Assembly (NCBI GenBank): GCA_021613535.1
Contig: CP075493.1
Location: 1,798,001-1,862,000 of the forward strand
Reading direction: 5' to 3'
Origin: Adineta vaga
Lineage: Eukaryota > Rotifera
DNA length: 64,000 nt
How positions within the stretch are numbered: the first letter of the stretch is position 1; each line of letters opens with the position of its first letter. The notes below the pieces were generated by a model that saw only the letters and a program-made list of their open reading frames with translations, searched no databases and was not told where the DNA came from. The position numbers were made by a program, and so were the translations under genes. Below are positions 1 to 12,211 of this stretch, in pieces.

Positions 1-2157
1 GTACTGGATTACAGAAAGCCATTGTTCCAAATAGAATGTGTAGAGAAATATTGTGATCGAAGAAGTATGTTATGAAGCTATTGTAATGGTATGCATTTAT
101 ATCAACGAAATCTCATTTGGTTAAAATGGCTCAAACTGTTCCAATTATGCATTTTATCAAAGAATTGTTCCGATAAGTAGGATTGATCAATTAACTTTTC
201 GAGCCAATCAATCGATCAATGACTTAACTAATCAATTTTTATCTTTCTCTCTTTCTCGTTCATATCGTGACACGAAATAAGTGATTGGAAATATTTTCAA
301 TGGAGGTAACTTTAAACAAGCGGACGATTGATAATCATAATTGATGAATTTTATTTAGAAAAAAAAAACAAGAATGGATCGATACAAAAGAATGTTAAAA
401 TGGTTCCTGATTGATGCTGATCATGTCAGAAATTGGTTCTTGGGTTTGTAAGTTGTTATAATGTTGAAAGCACTGCTTTATTGAATTACCAACAAGAGTT
501 TCAGTTGATTAAGTTGATTAAGTTCGTCTTTGTGAATGGATTATAAAAATGATGTAGGAAGTCGAAAAACATGTTTTTTGAAGTCTTTTTTGGTTTATTA
601 TCTCTGATAATTGTGGTGGGTGGAACTGATTAACTATAATTGAATTGATTTGTGAAATTGTGAGTTACATTGTGCTGAAGAAATGTTTAATAGCTGTCAG
701 GACTTAATCAATTTGATCTCGTTTAAACATTTGTCGTATCGGAAATTTGTTTTTTACGGCAAAAAACGTTGAAAGTATTTTATGTTGTTGTAGAAAATCG
801 TGTTTTTCTTAATTTGATAGATGAGAACAATGTATCATAATAATATTTCTTTTCGAAATGATGAATTTCAACAAAGATGTTTTCTGTTATCCGACGATAT
901 CGTTCTTCAAACGAAGATAGGTGGTAGTAATCAAATTTTTTAATACCAGTCGTTTGCTTTTGGATGAATGTAGATTAAAAAGGAAGAAATTCAAACGTTG
1001 TTTTAAATCGATATGTGTACATTGTACTATGAATAATTGCTGAATGACCTGAGCGGATTAGTATTTTTTTTGTCGTTAAGTACATTTGTACATCGTATGA
1101 GACAAATGAGAAGGAGAGATGAAGAAAGAAAGAACGAACAATATCGTTTGTGTTATTTTTTTCATTGTCAACATTTTTTGTAGTTCTACTTGATTTCATC
1201 TGCTTTTGCTTATGAGTGAAAAAGAACGAAAGAAATATATACTTATATTATGTCGATGTTATTTCTTGAGGATAAACGAATAAGTTCCTTGGAGAAATCA
1301 ATTTGTAATCGTAGTCTTATCAAACAACGACCTTCGTTATGTTATTTTACATTGAATAAAAGTCAATAGAACTGCGTGAGACAAAGAAAAGTCGTTTTTT
1401 TTTCATTACAAAATCCGAAGCAAATATGATTGATAACATATTGAAAGAGAATAAACATTCAAAAGAAATGAGTTAGTTGAACTATCTTGACTGAAATTAT
1501 GATAGTATTCTTAATTCTCATTCGTCGATGATATGTACTTTTTGTCATGAAAAAACAACATTTTTCTCGTCAATCCATATCGAGTAAACCGAAGACTAAT
1601 TAATCATATACGATATTATTTGAAGTATAATATGGCATAAAGGTAAAAATGATTCAGTTTACACAAGCGCAGAAAGAAGAGAAATAAATGATTCATCAAT
1701 ATTCTCCGATAAACCAATGAATAAACAGCGCTACTTTCTTCTGTAATTGATTTCAGTGAAAAAAATCGGAAATATTTACTTTTATTTATGAAAATGTTTT
1801 ACAATGAATATCGTTCGTATTCGAATAAAACTTTTATATTTTTCTCGAATCTTTTATCTGATTGGTTAGAGAACGGAATGAATCTTTCCATCATCGTCAA
1901 CAACAAACGTTTTTTTTCGCGTACATTACATTGTATTTATTGTTTTTTTCCTTTCTTTTCTTTCATAGGAAAAAAAATCTCATAGTGATCGTCTAATGTC
2001 GTAAATGAATACGCGTCAAATCAAAATCGAATAGTATCGAGTAAAAAAAGAAATAAGAAGAACATTTTTTTTTCCTTGTAGATTTTCTTTAGCTAATGTT
2101 ATTTTGTTTGGGCTATGCTGAAAATAAGTTTGATTAGAAAACTTCTTTCAACTCAAT
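1..2157. other. intergenic, no gene recognised
   Basis: AT-rich sequence upstream of the PHF20-like gene. The few open frames are short, poor in conserved residues and not flanked by convincing splice sites. A pyrimidine-rich AG (gattttctttag, ending near 2093) lies about 65 nt before the downstream ATG and could be a splice or trans-splice acceptor. Nothing else seen. Confidence 0.5.
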
Positions 2158-5100
2158 ATGAAACGCAAACGAAATGAATCAACACAAGTATCCAATAAGA
2201 TTTTATGTTTACAAAATGGTTCACATGTTGAAGTTCAACTAGACGATGGAAAATGGTTCAAAACGATTTTTTGTTCGTTAAAGAAAATCTTTGAAAATTT
2301 CATTCTTTCTAGGCATGCTGGAATTGTCATTCAGTGTCAACCAAGAAAATATCTTGTACAAGTTGAACAACAACAATGTTGGATTGAATCGGATCTAATT
2401 AGACCGAACACAATTCTTGATCAGGTAAAGAAAGCGAAAAGTAATATAAAGAATTTGAAATTTGATTTTAGAAACGGAATGTACCTTTTGAATATCGACC
2501 CGGTCAATTTCTTCGAAATGATGCAAAAACTACAAATAAAATAGTATCAGGTATGAGATTCAATCGTTGTTTTCTTCTTCTTCTAAATATCTGTTAATAA
2601 TTATTGTGTTTTCTATAGATGAAAAAGTTTCTTCATCTCCTACTGATCCTCTTCCTCCTCCTTCTCCTCAAATCGATTCTTCGAATGGTAAAATTCGATA
2701 AATATTTGAAATATTTCTAAGAAATTCTTTGTGAATATTTAGATTTGAAAAGAAAACGTTTACCTCGATCTACAAGTACAAATACTGAGCAAAAGAAATC
2801 CCCTTTTGTTTGGAAACCAAGTACTATTTCAACTATTCAGAGTAAATTCTTGATTTTCATGATAAATTTAAATTTAATCATTGGTATTATTTAGCTCGTC
2901 GATCATCAAGAAATAATCATTCACCAAATATTTCTTCGGATGATCAAATTCCTCTCGATAATAATCATTGTCGAACGCGAACATTATCAAATTCAACTCA
3001 ACCAAAAACAACATCGAACAGTAAATTGATTTTTTATTCATTTTCTTGATCGATCAAATTATTCGTTTGTTTTAGGTGTTAAAACTTCTCCAGATGTTCC
3101 TTCATCTGAAGTTCTTATTTTTCGTCCAGGTAAATCCATGAAAACAAAATGTTCGATATATATATATATATATTCCGTATTTTGATTTCTTTAGTTATTC
3201 GTTATAAAGATTCAGACACAAATGGAAAACAATCGGATAGTACAATATCGCCAAAACGTAAGAAGAAATGTTTTTATTCTTTGATTGAACTTGTCAATAT
3301 CTATTTACTGTCTTATGCGACGAAAAAATATTCTGTAAAGATAGTCATGACATGATAAGAAGAGCTAAAAATATCTCTTGTTCTTTTCAATAAACAAATG
3401 TTACTATTGGTTATTCCGACAACACACACAACACATACACTCGTGATATTTATGTAAATCAGTCGACGAAAGATAGTTCCGACTGACTTCTTACATCAAT
3501 AGTCAAAATATTAACTTTAACTTTTTGACACTTGATAAATAATATAAAAATTGCTTGAGGAGAAAACCTTCGACTTGAATAATTCATCAATAAAAATGTG
3601 TGAATAAGTTAATTTTGTTATTTTTCAGGTCATTGTTCTACTGATGATGAAAATTTTACCAAACCTGATGACGATACTTCAAGAAGACATCGTCAATCAA
3701 AAGATGATGAATATCCTGAATCAATAACCAATCCTGATCTTATTTATCATATAAATGCTTCAACTGATAGTCGTTCATCATCAACAACAAGTACCGATAA
3801 TTCATATCTTGTTAATCAATATGACACACTACCACCGGCAGTTGATCATCAAATCAAAACCGAATCGAAATCATCATGTTTTCTTGAAACACCACCTCCA
3901 TCATTACCTGATATACATGTTACACAAGAATCTGAATCATCATTTGACAAACCACTTCAACAATTGAAATCTAAACGTAAACAAGATAATCCACAACGTA
4001 AACAATTATTTTTAAAATCACACGATCAAGGACAACAATTAAATGGTGTACTCGATCGTTTATTATCGAAACAAAAAGATGATAATGATGATTTATTGAA
4101 AACATCACCTGATCTTTGTGATCCAGGTTATTTATCTGATGAATATAGTGAACCAATATCATCGAATAAAGATTTAGAAACATTTTATCAACGTTTAGAA
4201 CAAATCTCTTCGGAACAAACGAATACTATTCTTCTTAATGAAAATGATAAAATCTTTTTCGAACGATTTCAAATCTATATTCATAATCATTCGGAACATT
4301 ATGAAAAATTAGAAAAATATCGTTTAGAATCATATCGAAATTCATCAAATCAACGTTCGAATATAATATCAACTATTCTACAAAGAATATTTTCTCTTTG
4401 TTATCAACAAAATCTCAATAATTTCTTTTCTCATCTTCCCGATGAAATAAAAACACATTTAAAATCATGTTTTAATCATGTTATCAATGAAAATTCTACA
4501 ACAACGAAAAAAATGGTTACAAGAGGAAAACGTTTAGTCAATTTCGGACAAAAATCATATCGAAATATTAAAACAAAACGATCCTCATTACCAAATCTAA
4601 CTAATACCGATATTGTATTAAATAATGAACAACAAATGTTATTATCACCATCTAGTCCTTTAACACCTTTATCATCAAAAATCATTGAACAACAAACGAA
4701 TGAAGAATTGTTATCTCCAAATAATCATTTAATTAATTCCGGTGTAATGGAAGAAATTGCTGTGCTACCAAAAGAACGAGATGTTTATGAAGTGATACAT
4801 TGTTTATGTAATTGTGAAATTGATAATGGATTTATGATTCAAGTAAGATATACAAATAAGAAAACTTGTACTAAAGTCTTGAGAGATCATATTTCTCTTT
4901 CTGACCTTTGACCTTGTACAAGAAAAACAAATAAACTATTTGATCTTAAAGAATTTTATGATTGCTTATCTTTTTTTTCTCTAGTGCGAAACATGTTTAT
5001 GTTGGTCACATTGTGAATGTGTTGGTGTAACAGCAACTTGTATACCAGCCTTTTTTAAATGTAGTATTTGTACAAAAGCTGAAGGTAAATGAAATATTCA

Positions 5101-6003
5101 ATTTAAGTGCATTTCATTTGAAATTTGCATTTCTAGCTGAACGTACACCACAATGGTCATTAACATCGATATTTGATGATGAAACGACAAGTTCATTTTT
5201 AACGACTGCAAATAATTCGGATAAAGTTTCTCATTTTCTTTCTTATTCACGACGTTTATGGAATTTACGAGAAGAAATGATTGAATTGAAATTACGTTAT
5301 ACACCTCAATTAAGATCTTTACAACATGCTCTAAGGTAAAATTGATCTCAATGAAGAGTTTGTTTTAGAAATTTTATCATATTTCTTTCTTTTTTTCCAT
5401 ATAGATGTGATGATTTAATTGAATTGTTTGATTATGCGAACATTCAGTCAGATGAAATCGAAAGAAAAATGAAAGAAAGACAAACAAATCGACGAGAATT
5501 TGAATGTATCTCTCAAACAATTGATCAAATCGTTGATTGTGTGTGTTCATCATTGACCAGTAAGTTAAAAATTCATTTTTTTTTGTAAATTGAAACTATT
5601 TCGTTTTCGTTAATCAAGCTTCATCATGTTTATGTATTGAATTAAAAAACCAAAGTGAACCACAAATTAAGCCTTTAAATGATCAAATGGATATATTAAT
5701 TACTCGTTTATGTGATGACGATCAGACACGACAAGCTCGTTTAACGATACAAAGTCGTTATGAACAATTAATGTCGATAGTTGACAATAAAATACAAACA
5801 ATTTTACGTGAACATCAATGTACGTATTTTCTATATAAGAAAACTGTCAATATAATGAATTTTTATTCTTTTCTATTCAAGCAATTCAAACACAAATGGC
5901 ATTCGAACTTGGAATATTTCCGCAGAATTCATCAGATGATTATCTTTCCTATGATTCCTATGAATTAACATTACGAACAGCTATTGAACGACTAAAATGT
6001 TAA
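2158..6003 (+). CDS. PHF20: PHF20-like Tudor and PHD-finger protein
   Basis: Spliced product about 903 aa. Exons: 2158-2276, 2313-2424, 2472-2550, 2619-2687, 2743-2841, 2895-3020, 3076-3129, 3195-3257, 3629-4842, 4985-5084, 5137-5335, 5405-5559, 5619-5819, 5882-6003; the total is in frame. The N-terminus holds a Tudor-like domain (residues ~15-75; LDDGKWFKT, then KYLVQVEQQQCWIESDLIRP). The middle is long, Ser/Asp/Gln-rich and probably disordered. A C4HC3 PHD finger follows (CLC, FMIQCETC, WSH, FKCSIC), closest in spacing to PHF20/PHF20L1. The tail is helical. In animals this family reads methyl-lysine within the NSL histone acetyltransferase complex. Only one Tudor is visible; vertebrate PHF20 has two plus an AT-hook and C2H2 finger, so the ortholog call is moderate. 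The first intron (2277-2312) is only 36 nt and could also be read through in frame. Confidence 0.75.
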
Positions 6004-6514
6004 GAAAAATTCGTTTTCCTATGCAGGGCGACGGATACAAATAGTAATTTGTGTCTGTGTGTGTGTATGTCTGCGTATATATTATACATATATACATATA
6101 TATATATATATATTCTGGTTTTTGTACATATTATATTTCACATCTAGGATTATTTTTTGTTTGTAGTGTGTGTGGTTTCTTCTCGCTTCTGCTTCTTCTT
6201 CGTCTTCTTCTTCTTGTTCTTATTGTGCTCGGTGTCGTTGAACGTTTCTTTTTCTTTTCCAACTGTTGTTTTATTATCATACACACGTGTTTTTGTTTCT
6301 TTTTTTCGATGTTCAAACAAAAAAAAAATCTGTGTGTGTGTATCTTGGTTCTTTTTTCTTTTGTTTTTTTTTCTTTTTTTTTGTGTTTATTATTATCATC
6401 ATTCTCACCTATATAAAATCATCACCATCATCATCAGCCCAGCCAGTATATTGTCTGTTTGTGTGGATGTATATTAATATAAAATAAGAGAAAAAAGACT
6501 TTTTTTTAGATAAA
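6004..6514. repeat. microsatellite-rich spacer
   Basis: Between the PHF20-like and RUNDC3 genes: a (TG)n/(TA)n tract at about 6045-6115, imperfect CTT/T-rich runs at about 6178-6385 and a short ATC-type run near 6418-6436. The overlapping open frames on both strands come from this low-complexity sequence and are not genes. A T-tract plus AG (6500-6509) immediately precedes the RUNDC3 ATG. Confidence 0.7.
6500..6509 (+). promoter_or_regulatory. splice-acceptor-like site before RUNDC3 start
   Basis: cttttttttag ends 5 nt before the ATG at 6515. It could be the 3' end of a 5'UTR intron or a spliced-leader acceptor. No upstream non-coding exon is recognisable by eye. Confidence 0.4.
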
Positions 6515-8579
6515 ATGAATAATAATGAAACAATTAATACCGAAAGGGAAAAAGCGAATTTATTATGTTTAATTAAGTAAGTGAAGATTTGTAAAAAAAC
6601 AATGAAGAAGAAAAACATTTCTTTGTATAGATTAACTTTAAATACATTGATTGATCAATCGTCATCACCAACGGCAACGCCAGTATTGGATGATCGAAAT
6701 AGTGATGTAACAAATTTTATCTTAACATTAGAGCGGGTGCTAAGTTTTCGTATGAGAGGTAAGGAATGAGAAAATAAAGCGATAGGATTTTTATTTTATT
6801 TCAATAATAGCAAATTGGCTCTCTGAACGACGGTATTTCTGGGATTTTGTTCGACCAGCATGTGTTGGTTCAGCTCGACAGAGTAGTAAGTATTGCAGTT
6901 ACGATGATTTTCAGTTTCTATTCATGTCATTTCAATAGTCATTGATCGCGTGGAAGAAGTATCGAAAACAAAAAGTATCAAAGATAAGGTAAAGATTTCG
7001 CATGATTGAGACTAATTAAAGATAAAATAAAACTTTTTCAGGGTCGAACATGGATTAAATTTGCACTGATGGAAAAGAAACTATCTGAACTTTTAAAACT
7101 AGTTATATCCGATTGTCATCTAGTTCGGTAAGGAAAATTTTTCAAACAAAATCAAATGTTGTTCTTATAAATACATGTATGTTTTGTTTTTAGAAAATTC
7201 TATCATGATGATTCAATCATGACGTCATCACAAGCATTTATTTTATGTGATCAATTAGCTGGTCTCAGTGCTATTGATTTCAGGTAGATTGATTTTTTTC
7301 TCGATTTCAATTTCACCAATAAATCTTATCCTATTTCTTTAGTTTCTGTTTCAAACAAGACGGACCAATCATTGCGCCACTTTTACTCAATGGTTCGGAA
7401 ATTGATGTTATCGATTTAACTCCATTTCTATGTTACAAATCAAAACAGTAAATCGATCGATTTCGAAAGATTTGTTTCTATAATTTCATTACTTTGCAGC
7501 ATCAAACAATTACTAAAAGAACAATATAATGATGAAGAAAATAAGCAACCTATGCCATTATTAGCTGCTATGAATGAATTGAAACCGCTCAATCCACCGG
7601 AACGTGAAATGATTCCTCTTGATAAACATAAAATTGAAGTAGAACAGCGAGTAAGCTTTTCTTCTATCGATATGTCCGTATATGATCATTAATAAGTCCT
7701 TTTATTCTATTAGAAATATTTCGAGGAATTATTACGACATCGTGATCTTGAATTACAACAATTAAAAACTCGTTTTGATACATTAAAAAGTGAACGTGAA
7801 AATGAAGTAATGTTAATGGAAAATATTATTCTTGAACTTCAATTGGAATTGTTCGTAGAAAATTTTCGTAACAAAAAAAAACAATTCTCATTCAATTCTT
7901 TTCAGACGTACAGCTCGTGATGAAGCGGAATTTAAACGAAAGAAATCTCCTCAACCTGAATCGTTAACACCACCAAAAAATCTTTTTAGTTTTACACATC
8001 GAAAACTAACTTCACCGACAACACCAACTAACGATCGACATCAAGATGATGACGATGCGTAAGTATCAAATTGAAACATAACACATTGACAATATTTATA
8101 AACTAATTTTTTAGACAAATGCGTCCAATTGAAGATGTATCAGTAACAGATGCTGATCAAGTGAGTTGATTCATTTATCAAATTCTTTATAGAACTAATT
8201 TCACTTTTGTTAGAGCTCAAATTTAACTACTGATAATGTTAATCAAAAGAATGACTTTGTTTATCCACCTTCTCAATCATCTCGTCGTTCAAGTCGTTCA
8301 ACAACGAATACTGAAGATGATCAATATGAACTTGTTCGTCAATTGACATCTCAACAAAATACCACATCTAATGAATTCAAACCAACATCCAGTCCAGAAA
8401 TGGTTTCCTCTGCTACTTCACTCTCCAGTCCATCATCTTCATCGTCATCAAGTGATGAAGATGAACCAAAAGTAGAAACAGTAACTCAACCAATCATTGA
8501 TGAATCTGGTCGATTTGAACCTGTAGAAATGACTAATGAACAAGCAACACTATTAGAAGAAGCTAATATACCTGATTGA
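6515..8579 (+). CDS. RUNDC3: RUN domain-containing protein 3
   Basis: About 482 aa from 12 exons: 6515-6576, 6631-6758, 6811-6885, 6939-6988, 7042-7127, 7194-7283, 7343-7447, 7500-7650, 7714-7850, 7906-8058, 8115-8160, 8214-8579. Residues ~10-195 form a RUN domain with the RUNDC3 signatures GRTWIKFALMEKKLSELL, KFYHDDSIM and GLSAIDFSFC. A coiled coil follows (~225-290; LRHRDLELQQLKTRFDTLK and MENIILELQLEL), then a Ser/Thr-rich acidic tail. Vertebrate RUNDC3A (RPIP8) binds the small GTPase Rap2 and is mainly neuronal; that role is inferred here. The intron after 7850 uses an unusual GTTCGT donor, chosen because only it keeps the frame. Confidence 0.88.
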
Positions 8580-8999
8580 ATCCTTTTGATTTAATCAACG
8601 GCACATATGTATATATACAATTTTTCTTTTGTCTTATTAAAACATGTAATTTTCCAATAATTCGTTTCCTTCTGAGATCGATGTCTGATGTTATCTGAGC
8701 AATGAATGAAATGATTATTTCGTTTCTCTCTCTCTCCCTCTCTTTCTGTAATTGCAAATAATCCATGTCAATTTTGTGATATATTATCGTTGTTTTCTTT
8801 TTCTTTTTCTTACTTTACGATACATTTGTGATTATCACTTTATTCGCTTTCTTTTTCGTTTTGTTTTCTTGCTTGAAAAATATAATAAAATTCAACTTAG
8901 ATCAAAGTAAATATGTCTTATCTTAAGTTTTATCTCTTACTCGATGTGAGATATAAAAATGCATGTTAATAATTTAGAATTGTTTGCAATTGGAAAAGA
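8580..8999. other. intergenic, no gene recognised
   Basis: Spacer between RUNDC3 and the SnoaL-like gene. T-rich and CT-rich stretches (for example ctctctctctccctctctttct near 8724-8746). No conserved reading frame. Confidence 0.5.
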
Positions 9000-9356
9000 A
9001 TGTCGAACTCTTTTGAAACAATCGATGCTGCTAATCGTCATTTTGAAGAACTTTTTAATGCAGGAAAATTTGATGAATTAGTTGCACTTTATACATCTGA
9101 TGGAAAACTTTGTCCACCGGATAAGAAGAAATATGAAGGACGAGAAGAAATTAAAAACTTTTGGCAAGGTGCTCGTGCTGCTGGAGTTAATAACTTACGT
9201 TTAACCACAGGGACCGTTTTAGAAGCCGGAACAGATCGATTGATTGAAACAAGTTCATATCAACATTCATTAGATCGCGGAAATTATCAAGTCATATGGA
9301 AACGTGTTGGAGAAGGGCAAAATCAATGGCAATTAGAAATTGATATTTTCAATTGA
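9000..9356 (+). CDS. SnoaL-like/DUF4440 NTF2-fold protein
   Basis: Intronless 118-aa protein of the NTF2-like superfamily, close to the DUF4440/ketosteroid-isomerase-like group. The pattern is an N-terminal helix pair (ANRHFEELFNAGKFDELVALY), then YTSDGKLCPPDKKKYEGREEIKNFW split over strand and helix, then curved-sheet strands ending ..NYQVIWKRV..WQLEIDIFN. There is no signal peptide, so it is probably cytosolic. Family members bind or convert small hydrophobic molecules, but the fold alone does not give a substrate. An AATAAA lies at 9378-9383, 22 nt after the stop. Lack of introns among intron-rich neighbours and similarity in style to bacterial proteins make it a candidate for horizontal acquisition; this is inference. 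Confidence 0.75.
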   Translation: MSNSFETIDAANRHFEELFNAGKFDELVALYTSDGKLCPPDKKKYEGREEIKNFWQGARAAGVNNLRLTTGTVLEAGTDRLIETSSYQHSLDRGNYQVIWKRVGEGQNQWQLEIDIFN

Positions 9357-9906
9357 TTTTCTTTTTGCAATTTTGAAAATAAAGATGAAAGAGTAAAACA
9401 ATCTTGTATTCATATCTTTTTGATCGAAGTTGATTTCACAAAACTATGATTATAGTTAGAGTATTGATAGAAATATGCTTTGTGAATGTGACAGATGAAA
9501 TCTATTCGATGAGGACATCTATTGACTGGCTAACCATTTGCCGATTGTATAGCTGTGATCGGTCGGTCCTTCCTTCCTTCCTTCTTTTGACGAAGTGCTG
9601 TCTGTCTACATCTTTTTTTTATATCATTTATTAATATCACATTTTCATCACTTTATTCTCTAATCTGTTTTTTTCTTTATTTAACAAATAACGAAGAGAA
9701 AAACAGTCTTACTCTTTTCTATCTATAATCACACAAAGTCAGATGTGTTTACAATGAATTGTGTGACTATTTCAACAACTTCTTTTGTTCATTAGTAGAT
9801 GATTCACATAAACTTGTCAAAATATTTACTATGAATATTCTATTGAATTTACATAATCATTTGATTTGTTTTTCTTCCATTTTAGTCTATTTGTTTTTCT
9901 TGTCTT
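9357..9906. other. intergenic, no gene recognised
   Basis: Spacer between the SnoaL-like gene and LSM12. It holds the AATAAA at 9378-9383 and a cttccttccttcctt run near 9571-9585. No supported gene. Confidence 0.5.
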
Positions 9907-9915
9907 TTGTATGCG

Positions 9916-10990
9916 ATGCGTCCAATGGATCAGCATGAAAGTTCTCAAAATAGTACTACAAATATTGTAAGACGTGACAATAGCAATCATTCCAGTCCAG
10001 TTCCAACTTCATCATCACCACCATTATCATCGACAAACATACGTGTGAATAGTATTCTACGAGTAACAACTATGTTTGAGAATACTCGTACTGGAAAAGT
10101 TGTAGCATATGATCCTTCGTCGAATTTAGTCACATTACGTAAGTTATATAATTCAAAGAAAAAAAAGTCTATTTTAATTGATGAAATATACTCAACAACC
10201 GATAAATGGAATTCGTAGGAGAATCGTAACTGACAGATACGATATGATATACTTGATGAACCGGATATATCTTCTATTTGATAGATGTCAAAGGATCAAA
10301 ACCTGGTTTAACATCTGTTGCTGTTATTAATCTTAATCATTGTCGTGAATATGTCGTTGAACAAGAACCGAAAGATGAAACACTTGATCCACTCTATCCT
10401 GTTGATATTAATAAAGTAAGGGTCGAGTCATATTGCTTGTGAAAATATTGTTTTATTTTTCTTTTATGAATTAGTTGAAAAAACGTCAAACAGAAAATGA
10501 AATAGAAAAGAAAAAAGAAGCAACATTTGTGAATATAAAAGCTAGTCGAATTGGTCAAGCACTTTTTCGAGATATTAAAAAGACGTAAATTTGATTTTAT
10601 ATGTAAATGAATCGAATTTGTACGAAGAGATTTTTCTTTTCAATTTAGAATGAATCAAGTCATTCGTTGGTCAAATAACGATATTTTAATTAATAATACA
10701 GTACGAATTAGTGAACCATATCGTTCTGAGAATGTTTCTATTGATTCAACACCACAATCGAGTAATTCTGCTGCAGCAAAAAATTCAGCTAAAGCTGACA
10801 ATGATACTAAAACTCATATTATCAAAATGGTAAATATAAGGATTGAAGGAAACATTTCTCCATCATTATTTCTATTTAGGTAGAGAAATTCTGGTCTGAT
10901 TCATCAAAAATAGCTTCCATTACGAATAATTCATCTCGAACTAAATCAGAAACAACAACTGATACAGCTGATTCCATATCATCAAATTAA
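9916..10990 (+). CDS. LSM12: LSM12 homolog
   Basis: About 251 aa from five exons: 9916-10138, 10285-10415, 10475-10584, 10649-10829, 10880-10990. The first in-frame ATG is 9916. After a Ser/Thr/Pro-rich start comes an Lsm-like fold (RVTTMFENTRTGKVVAYD, SNLVTLHVKGSKP), then the LSM12 anticodon-binding-like (AD) domain: a linker (LKKRQTENEIEKKKEATF), NIKASRIGQALFRDIKKT, VIRWSNNDILINNTVRISEPY and KMVEKFW. These align with human LSM12 motifs around its LFQTIHKTI, NIVVMEEVVITPPY and KIVEKHF segments. LSM12 partners ataxin-2 in translation control, and in vertebrates has been linked to NAADP-evoked calcium release. The tail beyond the AD domain is Ser/Thr-rich. Confidence 0.85.
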
Positions 10991-12211
10991 CATAGACATT
11001 TTTTTGATTTTATCGGTTAGAATTTCAGATGTTCGTGTATATGTTTTCATTGTCGTACATTTTTCATTTTCTTTCGTTCGTCAACATCTTTTTATTATCT
11101 GTTCTGTTTTCTTCGTTCGTTCGTTGGTAAACTATTGATAACCATCATAACTATGTTTTGTTAAGATGTCGGCACGGTCGATTATTTAATGTGCCGAGAA
11201 AAAACAATTCATATAGAAATAGGTTCTACTACTCGTCATCAGATAATGATAAATTTCAATCTATTCAATTTTGCATTTGAATCAACGGCCAATTGAAAAA
11301 AGAAATTATCATATGTATAGAAAAGAATTTGATTATTGCAAAATCATCCAGATGAATAGATTCTCTCGATGTTCATGAAGTTGAAAACGATAACGATTGA
11401 TTGGACAAAATCATCGAAAAAAAAAGAAGTCAATTCACTTCTGATCTCCACTTAATCTCTTTCAATTCGTTTTCGACGACTTTACTATTCATAGAACGAC
11501 AAATTTCAAATGATATTTACTTATAAAACATTCATTTTCTTATCATAAAACCTACGAAATAATCTGTTCCATTATGGTAGGAATGAAAATAATCGAAACA
11601 AATAAATGTTCAAATGATCTCATTCGAACATCTTTAACATGTCATCATCATCATCATCATCATACACATTCGCATTGCGATTTACCGTTAAATGTCATTC
11701 TTTATAGTAATACTCGAAATCGAACATTAATGGTAAGAAGACAATTAATGGAGCTAATCTTAAGATATTCTTATAAAGAAGAAAGAAAATAACAGACAAT
11801 ATTATTCTAACAAGATCGAGATGTCATAGACGACAGAATGCAAGAAACCTATCCATCATTTACTAATAGATAACGAGAATATAGATATATATATACACAC
11901 ATACATAGAGTAAAAAGTAAATCAGTTGACAATTAGTTCTAACAAGTTCAATATTCTTTTTCTATGTAAGATAGTTTATCTAACTAATTCTTTTATAAAT
12001 AAAGAATTTGATCATAATTAAGATCGTTAACTATTCCATATATATTCTATATCAAATAGATAATGATTATCTAATACATAAATTCCGCGAGATATATTCC
12101 TTCTATCAGAAAATCTTGATTGATCCAGACATTTGATAAAAGATCTTAATTTAGAATCGTTCTCAATCAACTCAATTCAACAATGAACAATTATCGTCTA
12201 TAGATCAAACA
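10991..12211. other. intergenic, no gene recognised
   Basis: AT-rich spacer before liprin-beta. It contains a His-codon run (catcatcatcatcatcat, about 11644-11662) inside a 72-codon frame that I do not accept as a gene. It may include liprin-beta 5'UTR exons. Confidence 0.4.

Noticed and set aside
6051-6618. Several overlapping open frames rich in Phe/Leu/Cys on both strands
   Set aside because: Products of TG, TA and CTT simple repeats; no protein-like features.
11574-11792. 72-codon frame with seven consecutive His
   Set aside because: His run comes from a CAT repeat; no splice sites or homology features link it to LSM12 or liprin-beta.
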